DNA of 64,000 nt, taken from NCBI RefSeq assembly GCF_004331735.1, contig NZ_SJSO01000008.1:1-64000 (forward strand), given 5' to 3'. The translations under genes and the position numbers were made by a program. Source of the DNA: Pedobacter psychrodurus. GTDB taxonomy: Bacteria > Bacteroidota > Bacteroidia > Sphingobacteriales > Sphingobacteriaceae. The stretch's first letter is position 1; the number at the start of each line of letters is the position of its first letter. The notes under the pieces are model-generated. The model saw nothing but the letters and a program-made list of their open reading frames with translations, was not told the origin of the DNA and ran no database searches. Of this stretch, positions 24,175-33,704 are shown piece after piece.

Positions 24175-25854
24175 ATGTCTGACGAAAAAATAATCTTTTC
24201 AATGGCAGGTGTAAATAAAATTTACCCTCCACAAAAACAGGTTTTAAAAAATATTTACCTTTCTTTCTTTTACGGTGCTAAAATCGGGGTTATTGGTTTA
24301 AACGGCTCTGGTAAGTCGTCTCTTTTAAAAATTATTGCCGGTTTAGACAAAACGTATCAAGGCGAAGTGGTTTTCTCACCAGGTTATTCTGTGGGTTATT
24401 TAGCTCAAGAGCCGATCTTAGATCCAGAAAAAACCGTTCGCGAGGTGGTTGAAGAAGGCGTTGCTGAAGTAACTGCTATTTTAAAAGAATATGAAGAAGT
24501 GAATGAGGCTTTCGGATTAGAAGAAAACTATTCTGACCCTGATGCCATGGATAAACTAATGGCCCGGCAAGGCGAACTTCAGGATAAAATCGATGCTTTA
24601 GGTGCCTGGGAAATTGATTCGAAACTAGAAAGAGCAATGGATGCTTTACGTTGTCCTGATCCTGACACTAAAATCGGTGTCTTATCAGGTGGGGAGCGCC
24701 GTCGTGTAGCCATGTGCCGCTTATTGCTTCAACACCCCGATGTTTTACTATTGGATGAGCCTACCAACCACTTGGATGCCGAAAGTATCGATTGGCTAGA
24801 GCAGTTTTTACAAAATTACGAAGGAACCGTTATTGCAGTTACCCACGATAGGTATTTCTTAGACAACGTTGCCGGATGGATTTTAGAATTAGACCGCGGC
24901 GAAGGTATTCCATGGAAAGGAAATTACAGCAGCTGGTTAGAGCAAAAAGCTAAGCGCTTATCTCAGGAAGAAAAAACAGAGAGCAAACGTCAGAAAACAT
25001 TAGAACGTGAGTTAGAATGGGTACGTATGGCACCAAAAGCACGTCATGCAAAATCTAAAGCACGTTTAGCCAACTACGATAAATTAGCTTCAGAAGATGG
25101 CAGAGAAAGAGAAGATAAATTGGAACTTTTTATCCCTGCGGGTCCACGTTTGGGTAATGTGGTTATTGAAGCCACGAATGTAACCAAAGCTTATGGCGAT
25201 AAGGTATTGTTCGATAATTTAAACTTCTCACTTCCTCCTGCAGGTATTGTGGGCATTATTGGCCCCAATGGTGCAGGTAAAACCACTTTATTCCGTTTAA
25301 TTACTGGGCAAGAAGAAGCAGATACTGGTACTTTCCGCGTAGGTGAAACCGTAGAACTGGGTTATGTAGATCAGATGCACAACGATTTAGATGCCGATAA
25401 AACCGTTTATGAAAACATTACTGATGGATTAGACAATATCCAACTGGGTACTAAAGCTGTTAACGGACGTGCCTATGTTTCAAAATTCAACTTTAATGGT
25501 GGCGATCAACAGAAAAAAGTAGGTATCCTATCAGGTGGTGAGCGTAACCGCGTACACTTAGCCATTACCCTGAAAAAAGGAGCCAATGTATTGCTACTGG
25601 ATGAGCCAACCAACGATATCGACGTAAATACTTTACGTGCACTTGAAGAAGCTTTAGAAAACTTTGGTGGTTGTGCCGTAGTAATCAGTCACGATAGGTG
25701 GTTCTTAGATAGAATCTGTACACACATCCTTGCTTTCGAAGGCAACTCTGAAGTTTATTTCTTCGAAGGTAACTATTCAGATTATGAAGAAAACCGCAAG
25801 AAACGTTTGGGTGATGTTACACCTAAACGCATCAGATATAAAAAACTTAACTAA
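24175..25854 (+). CDS. ettA: energy-dependent translational throttle protein EttA (ABC-F)
   Basis: EttA is an ABC-F ATPase that binds the ribosomal E site and gates early elongation according to the ATP/ADP ratio. The 559 residues are close to the E. coli length. Walker A motifs are GLNGSGKS at 41-48 and GPNGAGKT starting at 363. The ABC signatures LSGGERRRVAM and LSGGERNRVHL are followed by LLLDEPTNHLDA and LLLDEPTNDIDV. The interdomain arm and the linker rich in Arg/Lys (about 260-305, including MAPKARHAKSKARLANY) are typical of EttA. It has no membrane domain. It is a single-gene unit between terminators. Confidence 0.95.
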   Translation: MSDEKIIFSMAGVNKIYPPQKQVLKNIYLSFFYGAKIGVIGLNGSGKSSLLKIIAGLDKTYQGEVVFSPGYSVGYLAQEPILDPEKTVREVVEEGVAEVTAILKEYEEVNEAFGLEENYSDPDAMDKLMARQGELQDKIDALGAWEIDSKLERAMDALRCPDPDTKIGVLSGGERRRVAMCRLLLQHPDVLLLDEPTNHLDAESIDWLEQFLQNYEGTVIAVTHDRYFLDNVAGWILELDRGEGIPWKGNYSSWLEQKAKRLSQEEKTESKRQKTLERELEWVRMAPKARHAKSKARLANYDKLASEDGREREDKLELFIPAGPRLGNVVIEATNVTKAYGDKVLFDNLNFSLPPAGIVGIIGPNGAGKTTLFRLITGQEEADTGTFRVGETVELGYVDQMHNDLDADKTVYENITDGLDNIQLGTKAVNGRAYVSKFNFNGGDQQKKVGILSGGERNRVHLAITLKKGANVLLLDEPTNDIDVNTLRALEEALENFGGCAVVISHDRWFLDRICTHILAFEGNSEVYFFEGNYSDYEENRKKRLGDVTPKRIRYKKLN

Positions 25855-25858
25855 TGCA

Positions 25859-25886
25859 AGTCCCGATGAGAATCGGGACTTTTTTG
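25859..25886 (+). terminator. ettA terminator
   Basis: AGTCCCGAT (25859-25867), loop GAGA, ATCGGGACT (25872-25880), then six T. Confidence 0.9.
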
Positions 25887-25971
25887 TTTGAGGCGCAATT
25901 TTGAAATGTTTTGGATAGGTAACTTTCAGTAGCTAAGAAAAGCTATACTATAAAGTTAATTCCACTCCGAT

Positions 25972-26060
25972 CTGTCACGTTGAGCCTGTCGAAACGCTTA
26001 CTATAAATCTATGCAGGTCCTTCGACGGGCTCTCCGTAGGAGTCCTTTGGACAGGATGAC
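25972..26060. repeat. palindromic repeat of the GTCACGTTGAGC type
   Basis: It begins TGTCACGTTGAGCCTGTCGAA and ends TGGACAGGATGACA, with TTCGACGGGCTC in the middle. This is a common extragenic palindrome type. It lies between convergent genes. Confidence 0.6.
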
Positions 26061-26075
26061 AATTTTTCTTACAAT

Positions 26076-26462
26076 TTATGCAGGCTGCACAAAAGATGCA
26101 GGCCTTTGATTTTCTTTCGCTTTACGTTTCCCTCTAAAAAAGAAGTACAGGTTGATAAAGAGCATAATACCGAGATAAATGGCAAAGCCGCCAATCTTAG
26201 CACTCAAAGCCTCAATTAAATTACGGTAATCGTTAGCGCCGATGGTAATCTTCATAATCAGGAGCGCAAAACCTACATTCAACAGGTAAAAACCCGTTTC
26301 GAAAAGTTTATTCGTTGCATTGGCAATCTCTTCCCTTCCTTTAAAAATATCTAACATATATACCTTACTGTTTTTGAACAGCGTTTTTGAAACATAAAAA
26401 GTCAAAAAAAGTGCAACTGGTAAATAAACTGCATAGCCGATTAAAATTTTTGTCGTTTCCAT
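26076..26462 (-). CDS. small membrane protein, paralogue 1
   Basis: The 128-residue protein has about three or four membrane helices: near 5-25 (YAVYLPVALFLTFYV), 55-75 (GFYLLNVGFALLIM) and 90-110 (IGGFAIYLGIMLFINLYFFF). The C-terminus is basic. It resembles the product of the gene upstream (26482-26829) in layout and in the segments (Y/F)YL(V/L)N(I/V)G and (Y/F)INLYFF / HYLNIYL. The two start 20 bases apart and form a likely two-gene operon. I do not recognise the family by name, and the function is unknown. Confidence 0.7.
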   Translation of the reverse strand: METTKILIGYAVYLPVALFLTFYVSKTLFKNSKVYMLDIFKGREEIANATNKLFETGFYLLNVGFALLIMKITIGANDYRNLIEALSAKIGGFAIYLGIMLFINLYFFFRGKRKAKENQRPASFVQPA

Positions 26463-26481
26463 AATTGAAAATTTTAGATTG

Positions 26482-26829
26482 TTATTTTATTAATTTATGA
26501 ATGGTATTGGTAAGCAAATAGATATTTAAATAGTGAAGAACAGATAAGATGCAAACAATGGTGGCCACTTTTACAGCCATCACCTCGATCAATTGTTGCG
26601 GGGAAATGATCGTCTCCCAGCCTACCAAGGTCATGGCACAGTAGCCAATATTCACCAGGTAATAAGAAACCAGCAATGATTTATTGATCTGCTGACAGAG
26701 ATCAAGATGGTCGGGAATAAGTTCAGCCACAAAGATATTTCCGTTCCGGTAGCAGGTTTTACCAACTACTACAATGATAAATGCGATAACTGTAATAAAG
26801 ATGCCATATCCGAGTATATTGTAATCCAT
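26482..26829 (-). CDS. small membrane protein, paralogue 2
   Basis: The 115-residue protein starts at the ATG at 26829 (MDYNILGYG); a TTG two codons earlier is less likely. Hydrophobic segments lie near 8-24 (FITVIAFIIVVVG), 53-70 and 85-108. It is similar in length and helix layout to the protein encoded downstream, with the NKSLLVSYYLVNIG and HYLNIYLL segments corresponding. The pair probably arose by duplication and may form a heteromer. No family name or function can be given. Confidence 0.7.
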   Translation of the reverse strand: MDYNILGYGIFITVIAFIIVVVGKTCYRNGNIFVAELIPDHLDLCQQINKSLLVSYYLVNIGYCAMTLVGWETIISPQQLIEVMAVKVATIVCILSVLHYLNIYLLTNTIHKLIK

Positions 26830-27573
26830 AACCAACGGTTTAAATTATTTAACTTTCAGAAAAAACTGAAAGAAACAAAGCGAAAAAAACAGGCTTTTAA
26901 GCCCTTTTCTTAAATATTTATCTTTCATCTTCCCTTTCACGATGTAAAGCTAAATAGAAATTATTAAACTTTCAAATATTATTGAAAGTTTATGAATAAA
27001 CATTTAATTGCTTTCGCGAAGGTAATGAAGGATCTCTATGTTAAAAGATCTCTCCACTGCGGTCGAGATGACGATACCTCTCAGCCTGTCATTCTCACCC
27101 CAAGATTTTTCTAAAAAGCTGAGCCCTACGATTGACAGATTCAAAAGAAAGGTCGTCATTGCAAGGAGGAACGACGAAGCAATCTTTCATGCTAGTGATC
27201 TTTGCCATAAAGATTGCTTCGGCGGCTGAAAAAGCCTTCTCGCAATGACGATACTTCAAGGAGATTTATATCTTTTAAATTCTCCTGTCATTTATATTGA
27301 TTTTTATGAAATAAATTAGGCCTCAGAATGACAGAAAGAGTAAACCTCCTTTCGAGTGGAGTCAAAGTCCAAGTTAAATGTACATTTTTTATCTTTTCAA
27401 ATCTGCGGGCAAAACTATAGCTCGTTTTTGTTCCCCGCAGATTCCGCAGAAAAGGGCCTCAAATCAAACCGAGATCTCTTTTTATGAGATATTTTAGACA
27501 CGAAAGCACTGAATGTGCGGAATATCACCGCGTGGTTGGTCACCCTGAGCGGAGTCGAAGGGCCGTTATTAAT
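26830..27573. repeat. repeat-rich spacer of about 740 bases
   Basis: No gene is supported; an open frame at 27038-27229 is made of repeat sequence. It contains half a CGTCATTTCGA-type element (27029-27075), a roughly 120-bp element (27132-27252) and a GTCACCCTGAGCGGAGTCGA fragment at 27540-27559. Confidence 0.6.
27132..27252 (+). repeat. about 120-bp MITE-like element, copy 1
   Basis: It reads ATTGACAG, then GGTCGTCATTGC, through to GCAATGACGAT, with inner GAAGCAATCTTT / AAAGATTGCTTC arms. The reverse complement of 54639-54759 matches it closely over the whole length, with about eight differences. No open frame for a transposase is present. Confidence 0.8.
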
Positions 27574-28308
27574 TTAATTACGGTTTTTCAATGCTTTTTT
27601 AATCGCAACCTCCGTTACCCCCTCCATTATTTTATAACCTGCCAGGTTGGGATGAACACCATCAACCGTTAGTTCGGCCCGCTGCCCTTTTCGTTCATCA
27701 ACCAGCGGTGTCCAATAATCTAAAATGGTATAATTTTTTTCTTTGGCATAGGCCACGATCTTTTCGTTTAAGTTCACGATGATATCGGCTGCTTTAATGC
27801 GCTTATTCCATGGATATTCGTAAACAGGCAGATATTTACAGAGTATTACCTTAATATGATGTAACCTCGCCAGTTCTGCCATCGATTTAATGTTATCCAT
27901 AATTTTATCGTTGGTAACATGGCCTGTATTGCCGGCTATATCATTGCTCCCCGCCAAAATGATCACTACCTTTGGTTTAAGGTTAATTACATCCTGCCGA
28001 AAACGGATGAGCAGTTGTGGCGAAATCTGCCCACTGATCCCCCTATCCAGATAAGGTTTATCCCTAAAATATTCAGGATCTTTTTGCTTCCAGAATTCGA
28101 ATATCGAACTCCCTAAAAAAACAACTCTTTTTTCTTTTTTGCCTGGCGGCAGTAAAAGTTCATTTTCTTTCTGGTACTTGCTTAGGGCAGCCCAGTCATC
28201 AGCAAAATTCTCTTTTTTAGGTTTATTACTTAACGAATCTGTATTCAGTTGTGCAAATGAACTACTTGCAAAGACCAATAAAAAAAGGATCAGGATTTTA
28301 CTTTTCAT
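27574..28308 (-). CDS. SGNH/GDSL-type hydrolase, secreted
   Basis: SGNH hydrolases are esterases or acetylhydrolases with a Ser-His-Asp type site. The 244-residue product has a signal peptide ending near SSFAQ (residue 19). Block I is VVFLGSSIFEFW with the nucleophile Ser, block II is RGISGQ with the oxyanion Gly, block III is LAGSNDIAG with the Asn, and block V is DGVHPNLAGY with catalytic Asp and His. All key residues are present, so it should be active. The substrate is unknown; members act on acetylated sugars, lipids or platelet-activating-factor-like esters. It shares direction with the receptor gene upstream (44-base gap), so the two may be co-transcribed. Confidence 0.88.
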   Translation of the reverse strand: MKSKILILFLLVFASSSFAQLNTDSLSNKPKKENFADDWAALSKYQKENELLLPPGKKEKRVVFLGSSIFEFWKQKDPEYFRDKPYLDRGISGQISPQLLIRFRQDVINLKPKVVIILAGSNDIAGNTGHVTNDKIMDNIKSMAELARLHHIKVILCKYLPVYEYPWNKRIKAADIIVNLNEKIVAYAKEKNYTILDYWTPLVDERKGQRAELTVDGVHPNLAGYKIMEGVTEVAIKKALKNRN

Positions 28309-28352
28309 GGGATATTCGATTTGAACAAAACGCTAAACTAATTAATTACCGA

Positions 28353-31049
28353 TTAATTAAATTCTACTCCACTTAAATTTACATTCGTTCTGTTTTTTTT
28401 ATTTCCAAACTGGCTCAGGTTATAACCTAGCGTTGCCTGCACAAAACGGCTAATAAAACGTGTCCTATTTTCGGATATCGAATTATTGCTAATACTGGTA
28501 CTAAAGAGTGCTCCCTGATTAAACAGATCGTTTGCCTGGATAGAAAAAAGGAGTCTATTATCCTTTAAGAAGGAAGTATTTAATCCCATGTTCACCAATA
28601 AAGGATTGCCGGAATATAGGTTATAACCAAAATTTAAACTTTTAGAGGCCGATGCATTTACCCTAAAACGTTTATTTGGAATCCAGCTGGCACTGCCATT
28701 TAAAGCCAAAACCTGGATATTCTTAATATTCTGATTCATGATAGAATAGGTGTTTGAACTAAAGCTGTACGATACACTGGTATTAAAAGAATATTTTTTC
28801 TCATTCAGGTTAAACCTAAAAGCATTCGAAACGTTAATTCCACTACTCCGGTTTAACACATTTTCGGTATAAAAAACATTACGGCTATAGGCAATATTCC
28901 CATTAATAGAGAGCGACAGTTTATTAGTTAACAACCTTTTATTTAAGGAGTAATTACCACCAACATTATAAATACCGTTTACATTCTCATAGGTAGTTTG
29001 CTGTTTCAAACTGTTTAGGGTATCTCTCAGAAAAACAGTATTACTTACTACGCTATTAAAAGCAAAGGTTCCTGATAAACCCGCCATAATACTCAATCCC
29101 GATTTAAGGTCAAATTGATTATAGCTCAAATCGGTAGTATGACTCGATGTTGCCTTCAGATCTGGATTACCGATAATCAGGTTCTGTACATCGTTATTGT
29201 TTCTAACGGGCTGTAGTTTATTAAAGTCGGGCGTACTGGTGTACCCATTATAGCCAAAACTCAAATTTCCATTGTCTTTAATCTGATAACTTAAATTGGC
29301 AGAGGGCGAAAAATTTAACTGGTAATTTTTTAGCTCTTGACCCGTATTTTGGTATTTACCGATAATGATACTAGGCGAAAAATTAAGACCTAAATTGTAA
29401 CTGATCCGTTTTGCATTGGTATTAAAACCAATACCGAAATTCTGATTAATAAAATTAGATACATAATCTTGCCCTAGCGAATCGACAACAAAACTGTTCC
29501 CCAGCGGATTGGTAACCGTTGTAGTTTGCAAATTCCGGCTCCTACTAACCGAGAAACGGTAAGACAGATTAATAAAACTGTATCCTGTACTGTCGTTTGG
29601 CTTTTTTAATGAATTGGAAAATTGGAAATTACCCCCAAAATTAGAATTTGAGGTATTGTTATCAACCAATCTGTTTAGTAACGAATCTTTAACCAGTACA
29701 TTGGTGGTTTCGTTGTAGTATCTGATAATGTCGTTGATGGTACTGTTTGAGTTTCCTTCGCTTGTGCCAAAATTAAATCCCATAGATAGCGACCGCTTAT
29801 TATTGGCCAACCGCCGAGACCAATTGATACTTCCGTTAACATTAGGATTGCTATTCCGGGAACCTGAATTGGAGATAAGATCTTGTTTGATAAACCCGGT
29901 TTTATTCGAAGTAGAAAACGCATCGTTGCGGGTATTGGCCAAAGCTCCATTAAGCGAAATATTAAAATAATTTTTCTTTGTGGCTCCATTTAAGCCGAGA
30001 TTGATGTTATTATTTAGCGATTTGGAATTATTAACACTTTCTCTTAAATCGAATATCGTTCCCTGCGGATTAAAGGTTTCGAGGTAATTACTCTGAATAG
30101 ATTTATTAATTCCATTACTAAAATGATAACCGCCATTAAAGCTAAATTCCTTCGAAATTTTGTCCCTGATATTACCATTTAAACCTCCATTGTTCATTTT
30201 GGTAAACTCATTATTGGTTATACCATAACGGCTTCCGAAACCAATTTGCTTGGTTTTTTTCCAGATACTACCGTTACCGCCAAGGTTGTGTGCATTATTG
30301 GTAGCAGAACTCATATTCACTCCACCAAAAACACCTTTGTCCATACCAGGTTTAGTAACCAGGTTCAGCATTTTTTGTGGTGTACCCACTTTTATACCTG
30401 TAAAATTGGCTTCATCACCATAATCATCAATTACCTGAAGTTTAGCAATAATATCGGCTGGCAACTGTCTAATGTAATCTTCTACATTACTGGTAAAAAA
30501 ATCTTCGCCATTTACCCGCAACTTGGTCATTTTTTTACCCATTGCAGTAACAGCACCTTTTTCGTCAACTTCAACTCCTTGTAGTTGTTTTAACAGATCC
30601 TCCACTTTATCATTTTCTCTTATCGTGTAGGCAGCAGCATTATATTCAATGGTATCTTTCTTAATCTTAATGGGATCTACCTTTACTTTAACCTCCACAT
30701 CTTCGAGACGGATCGTTTCCATCTTGAGCATAATGGGTTCTAAAATGGAGTTTTTTTTCGAAGATTCAATTTCATAGATCGAGGCAAATGGCTTGTAACC
30801 CAATGCAGTAATGCTAAGATAGAACTTATTGCGGCTTACTTTCGTGAATGCAAAGTTTCCCTTTGCATCAGAAGTTGAGCGGAGGGTATCTTTATCGGTA
30901 ATCAATCGGATACTTACACCTTCAACGGGCTTTTTCAAAGAATCGATTACGTTACCACTTATTTTAAACTGAGACTGAGCGAGAGCGTTAAAGGAAAGTG
31001 TGATCAGTATAAAAAAGAATAAAAAGCATGAATTATTGCTTTTTCTCAT
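28353..31049 (-). CDS. TonB-dependent-receptor-like outer membrane barrel protein
   Basis: The 898-residue protein has a signal peptide ending near NALAQ (residue 25). A CarboxypepD_reg-like domain follows (about 28-110, SGNVIDSLKKPVEGVSIRL). Then a plug-like region (125-235) carries ENDKVEDLLKQLQGVEVDEKG and GEDFFTSNVEDYIRQLPADIIAKLQVID, and the rest is a long barrel rich in Asn, Ser and aromatic residues. This layout matches the Bacteroidetes outer-membrane-barrel family related to TonB receptors, which often lacks a TonB box. The cargo is unknown. Its start overlaps the end of the DUF1456 gene by 17 bases; an SGNH hydrolase follows. No SusD partner is present. Confidence 0.85.
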   Translation of the reverse strand: MRKSNNSCFLFFFILITLSFNALAQSQFKISGNVIDSLKKPVEGVSIRLITDKDTLRSTSDAKGNFAFTKVSRNKFYLSITALGYKPFASIYEIESSKKNSILEPIMLKMETIRLEDVEVKVKVDPIKIKKDTIEYNAAAYTIRENDKVEDLLKQLQGVEVDEKGAVTAMGKKMTKLRVNGEDFFTSNVEDYIRQLPADIIAKLQVIDDYGDEANFTGIKVGTPQKMLNLVTKPGMDKGVFGGVNMSSATNNAHNLGGNGSIWKKTKQIGFGSRYGITNNEFTKMNNGGLNGNIRDKISKEFSFNGGYHFSNGINKSIQSNYLETFNPQGTIFDLRESVNNSKSLNNNINLGLNGATKKNYFNISLNGALANTRNDAFSTSNKTGFIKQDLISNSGSRNSNPNVNGSINWSRRLANNKRSLSMGFNFGTSEGNSNSTINDIIRYYNETTNVLVKDSLLNRLVDNNTSNSNFGGNFQFSNSLKKPNDSTGYSFINLSYRFSVSRSRNLQTTTVTNPLGNSFVVDSLGQDYVSNFINQNFGIGFNTNAKRISYNLGLNFSPSIIIGKYQNTGQELKNYQLNFSPSANLSYQIKDNGNLSFGYNGYTSTPDFNKLQPVRNNNDVQNLIIGNPDLKATSSHTTDLSYNQFDLKSGLSIMAGLSGTFAFNSVVSNTVFLRDTLNSLKQQTTYENVNGIYNVGGNYSLNKRLLTNKLSLSINGNIAYSRNVFYTENVLNRSSGINVSNAFRFNLNEKKYSFNTSVSYSFSSNTYSIMNQNIKNIQVLALNGSASWIPNKRFRVNASASKSLNFGYNLYSGNPLLVNMGLNTSFLKDNRLLFSIQANDLFNQGALFSTSISNNSISENRTRFISRFVQATLGYNLSQFGNKKNRTNVNLSGVEFN

Positions 31050-31266
31050 CCCTCGGACCTCTTTTGTAAATTACAAGACCATTCAAAAAATTACGCAGAA
31101 TCTGATCGCCGCAAGGTTTAAAATTCTCGTGATCTTCATTTCTGAAAATATCGCCCAGTTCAGCCTTGGTTACTTTAAAGCCAACCAAATCGCAAATGGT
31201 AATAAAATCTTCAGTTCGTAATGATAAGGCTACTCTTAGTTTTTTTAAAATATCGTTGTTGCTCAT
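31033..31266 (-). CDS. DUF1456 family protein, single-domain (YehS-like)
   Basis: This 77-residue protein corresponds to one of the two repeats of E. coli YehS. The pattern is NNDILKKLRVAL near the start, the middle VGFKVTKAELGDIFRNEDHENF, and RNFLNGLVIYKRG near the end. The function is unknown; the fold is small and helical, and Bacteroidetes often carry the one-repeat form or a two-repeat form. Its 3' end overlaps the start of the receptor gene by 17 bases, so the two are probably translated from one message. Confidence 0.8.
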   Translation of the reverse strand: MSNNDILKKLRVALSLRTEDFITICDLVGFKVTKAELGDIFRNEDHENFKPCGDQILRNFLNGLVIYKRGPRDEKKQ

Positions 31267-31420
31267 TTTTAATATTTGAATTGTTGAAGGATTGAATTAG
31301 TGAATGTTTTAAAGTTAAAGGTTCTAAAGTTAGAATGTTTTAAAGTTGCAAACCGCTTAAAACTTCTGACTCGAACATCCAGACTTCCGACTCCGGACTC
31401 CCGACTTCGTACTAATCGAT
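31267..31420. repeat. spacer made of short repeated words
   Basis: TAAAGTT and GACTTCCGACTCCGGACTCCCGACTT-like words recur through this stretch. Similar CCGAAGTC words occur at 851-898, 33710-33740 and 51630-51665. Confidence 0.5.
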
Positions 31421-32725
31421 CTAACTCGCTACTTCTAATTTAAGTTTTTTTCCTTTAATTTTTTCGCCGCTTAACGCTTTCAATAGTTTCTCTACTTTGC
31501 TTCTTTTAACAGCCACATAACTGGTGGTATCTTTAACTTCGATCAGGCCAAGATCTTCTTTTGTTAAGTTACCTTTCTGCAAAAACAAACCTACAATATC
31601 AATTTTGTTAATTTTATCCTTCTTGCCATGTGCAATATATAATGTTACCCAATCGCTGGCTTCTGGTAATTTATATTGCTCAGATAAAACTTCTTCTTCA
31701 ATATCATCTGGTAAATATTTGTAGTGTTCTTCTGTAGTTAAAATAGCATAGGCCGTTCCTTTTGCATGCATCCTTGCCGTTCTGCCATTGCGATGAATAT
31801 AAGCATCTTCGGTATAAGGCAATTGGTAATGCACAATATGTTCCACTTCTGGAATATCAAGACCACGGGCTGCCAAATCTGTTGTAATTAAAATCCTATG
31901 GCTACCATTTCTAAATTTAAGCAATGCCTTTTCGCGATCGAACTGCTCCATTCCACCATGAAAAACATCATGTCCTAAACCATTTTCGAAAAGCAAATCA
32001 CTTATTCGATCTACCGTTTCCCTGTGGTTACAGAAAACCAATGTGTTTTTACTACCTATTTTACTTAGTAACCTAAAAAGATAATCTAATTTGTCGGCTG
32101 CTGGTGCTGTTATTTTTTTAAGCTTTAAATCTGGCTTTGCTTCGATATTTTTTGAAAAATCGACTACTACAGGCGCATTTACCTTTACAAAAGGTGGAAT
32201 TTCTTCCATTTTGGTAGCAGAAGTAAGTATGCGCTGTTTTAACGAAAGTAGCGAACCAATGATGTAAGACATGTCATTTTCAAAGCCAAATTCCAGCGCC
32301 TTATCAAATTCATCTAAAACTAAGGTTTCGATAAAAGATTCGTCAAAGTTTTGATGCTCTAAATGATAAGCTATTCTGCCAGGCGTTCCGATTAGGACGG
32401 CTGGCGGATGTGCAAGATTATTTTTTTCTATTCGAACGGCATGGCCACCATAACAACAGTTTACTTTGAATAAAGTACCCATTTGTTTAAAAACCTGCTC
32501 TATCTGTAGGGCAAGTTCTCTTGATGGAACTAAAACTAGGGCTTGCACCCCTTTTACTCCGGTTTTTAAATTGGACAGTAATGGCAATAAAAAGGCCAAC
32601 GTTTTCCCTGAACCCGTTGGCGCAATCAATATTACATCTTTACCAGTCTTAGCTGCTTTTACAGAAGACTCCTGCATCTCATTAAGCGCAGCAATGTTTA
32701 ATTTTTTTAAGGCATTTTCTATCAT
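31421..32725 (-). CDS. DEAD-box RNA helicase, DbpA-like
   Basis: This is an ATP-dependent RNA helicase, 434 residues. Motif Q is near the start (LNEMQ), motif I is APTGSGKT (35-42), motif Ia is PSRELALQ, motif II is DEFD instead of DEAD (138-141), motif III is SAT, and motifs V/VI are TTDLAARGLD and HRNGRTAR. The C-terminal domain (about 360-430: TLYIAHGKKDKINKIDIVGLFL, then SYVAVKRSKVEKLL and GEKIKGKKLKLE) matches the DbpA RNA-binding domain, which in E. coli directs the enzyme to 23S rRNA hairpin 92. A role in large-subunit assembly is therefore likely. The Ala-to-Phe change in motif II is tolerated in some relatives. Confidence 0.88.
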   Translation of the reverse strand: MIENALKKLNIAALNEMQESSVKAAKTGKDVILIAPTGSGKTLAFLLPLLSNLKTGVKGVQALVLVPSRELALQIEQVFKQMGTLFKVNCCYGGHAVRIEKNNLAHPPAVLIGTPGRIAYHLEHQNFDESFIETLVLDEFDKALEFGFENDMSYIIGSLLSLKQRILTSATKMEEIPPFVKVNAPVVVDFSKNIEAKPDLKLKKITAPAADKLDYLFRLLSKIGSKNTLVFCNHRETVDRISDLLFENGLGHDVFHGGMEQFDREKALLKFRNGSHRILITTDLAARGLDIPEVEHIVHYQLPYTEDAYIHRNGRTARMHAKGTAYAILTTEEHYKYLPDDIEEEVLSEQYKLPEASDWVTLYIAHGKKDKINKIDIVGLFLQKGNLTKEDLGLIEVKDTTSYVAVKRSKVEKLLKALSGEKIKGKKLKLEVAS

Positions 32726-32775
32726 TCCGCCATAAAGGTAATCATTTCTCTTTACGACCAGAACTACGCCCTTAG

Positions 32776-32994
32776 TTACGGCTTAAAAAATCTTTGCCTA
32801 AGTTTCCGAAGGGTAGAAAAGTTTAATCTTTTCTCGAGCAACATTAACATGTTACCACGTTTAGACATTGATGATAGCACTTTTTCGTTAACTGCATCAA
32901 CTGAAGATAAAATCTTGTCAGCCAGTTCATCTGCAAATTTATTCGCTCTGCTATTTTGTAATAACTGGAGCTCTTGAATTAATTCTGCTCTCAT
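32776..32994 (-). CDS. small hypothetical helical protein
   Basis: The 72-residue product is highly charged and predicted helical: RAELIQELQLLQNSR at the start, a middle with ILSSVDAVNEKVLSS, and a very basic end (LRKLRQRFFKP). I do not recognise a family. It ends 50 bases before the helicase start in the same direction and may share its transcript. The ATG at 32994 is the only sensible start. It is real by codon appearance and position, but not proven. Confidence 0.5.
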   Translation of the reverse strand: MRAELIQELQLLQNSRANKFADELADKILSSVDAVNEKVLSSMSKRGNMLMLLEKRLNFSTLRKLRQRFFKP

Positions 32995-33230
32995 AATTAA
33001 GAATTTTTAATGAATGTACAAATATTAACGGACCGGATAATAATTTGTTTCAAAAAATAATAAGTTCATCTAAACTATTATCACTAACTTGTTGATAACT
33101 AACTTTTTGTTAGCAAATAAACAATCTACGCTTAACACATATTTAATTTATAGCGCTTATTTTTATAAAAACCTGATTACCATTTGTACCAAAGGAATTC
33201 TTTTGGAATTAACCTCAAAAAACACAATGT

Positions 33231-33704
33231 ATGACGTGGAAAAAATTTAGTGGTGAAATTATTCAATCTTCGATCCTCGAAGAAGTAGAAAAAGCAATTA
33301 TCAGAGAAAGTGAAAACGGCTTTAAACTTAAAGTTTGCATCGGTACTGACTCGCAGGTAAAAGGTGCAGTAACCGATTTTGCAACCGTAATTGTACTGCT
33401 GAGAGAACATCATGGCGGTTTTATGTACATCCATCAGGAAAAGAGTACACAGCAGGTAAGCATTAAGGAAAGAATGTTAATGGAAGTTCAGAAATCTATC
33501 GAAACCGCTTATTCCATTTGCGATTTACTTGATATTTACGATGTGGCTTTAGAAGTACATGCCGATATCAACACCAATCCATCATTTAAATCGAACAAGG
33601 CACTTAATGATGCCATGGGTTATATTTTAAGTATGGGCTTTATTTTCAAGGCTAAACCCGAAGCATTTGCGAGCTCTACCTGCGCCGATAAAATGGTTCA
33701 TTAG
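33231..33704 (+). CDS. RNase H-like YkuK family protein (DUF458)
   Basis: The 157-residue product belongs to the YkuK/DUF458 family, which has an RNase H-like fold. No activity is established to my knowledge. Family marks are the early IGTDSQVKG with an Asp in the first strand (about residues 38-46), the KERMLMEVQKSIETAY helix, EVHADINTNPSFKSNKAL and the closing MGFIFKAKPEAFASSTCADK. Acidic residues of an RNase H-type site are present in GTDSQ and HADIN. It is alone between unrelated genes. Confidence 0.85.
   Translation: MTWKKFSGEIIQSSILEEVEKAIIRESENGFKLKVCIGTDSQVKGAVTDFATVIVLLREHHGGFMYIHQEKSTQQVSIKERMLMEVQKSIETAYSICDLLDIYDVALEVHADINTNPSFKSNKALNDAMGYILSMGFIFKAKPEAFASSTCADKMVH

Noticed and set aside
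27038..27229. Short plus-strand frame downstream of the membrane pair
   Set aside because: It consists of two dispersed repeat elements and has no promoter or family match.
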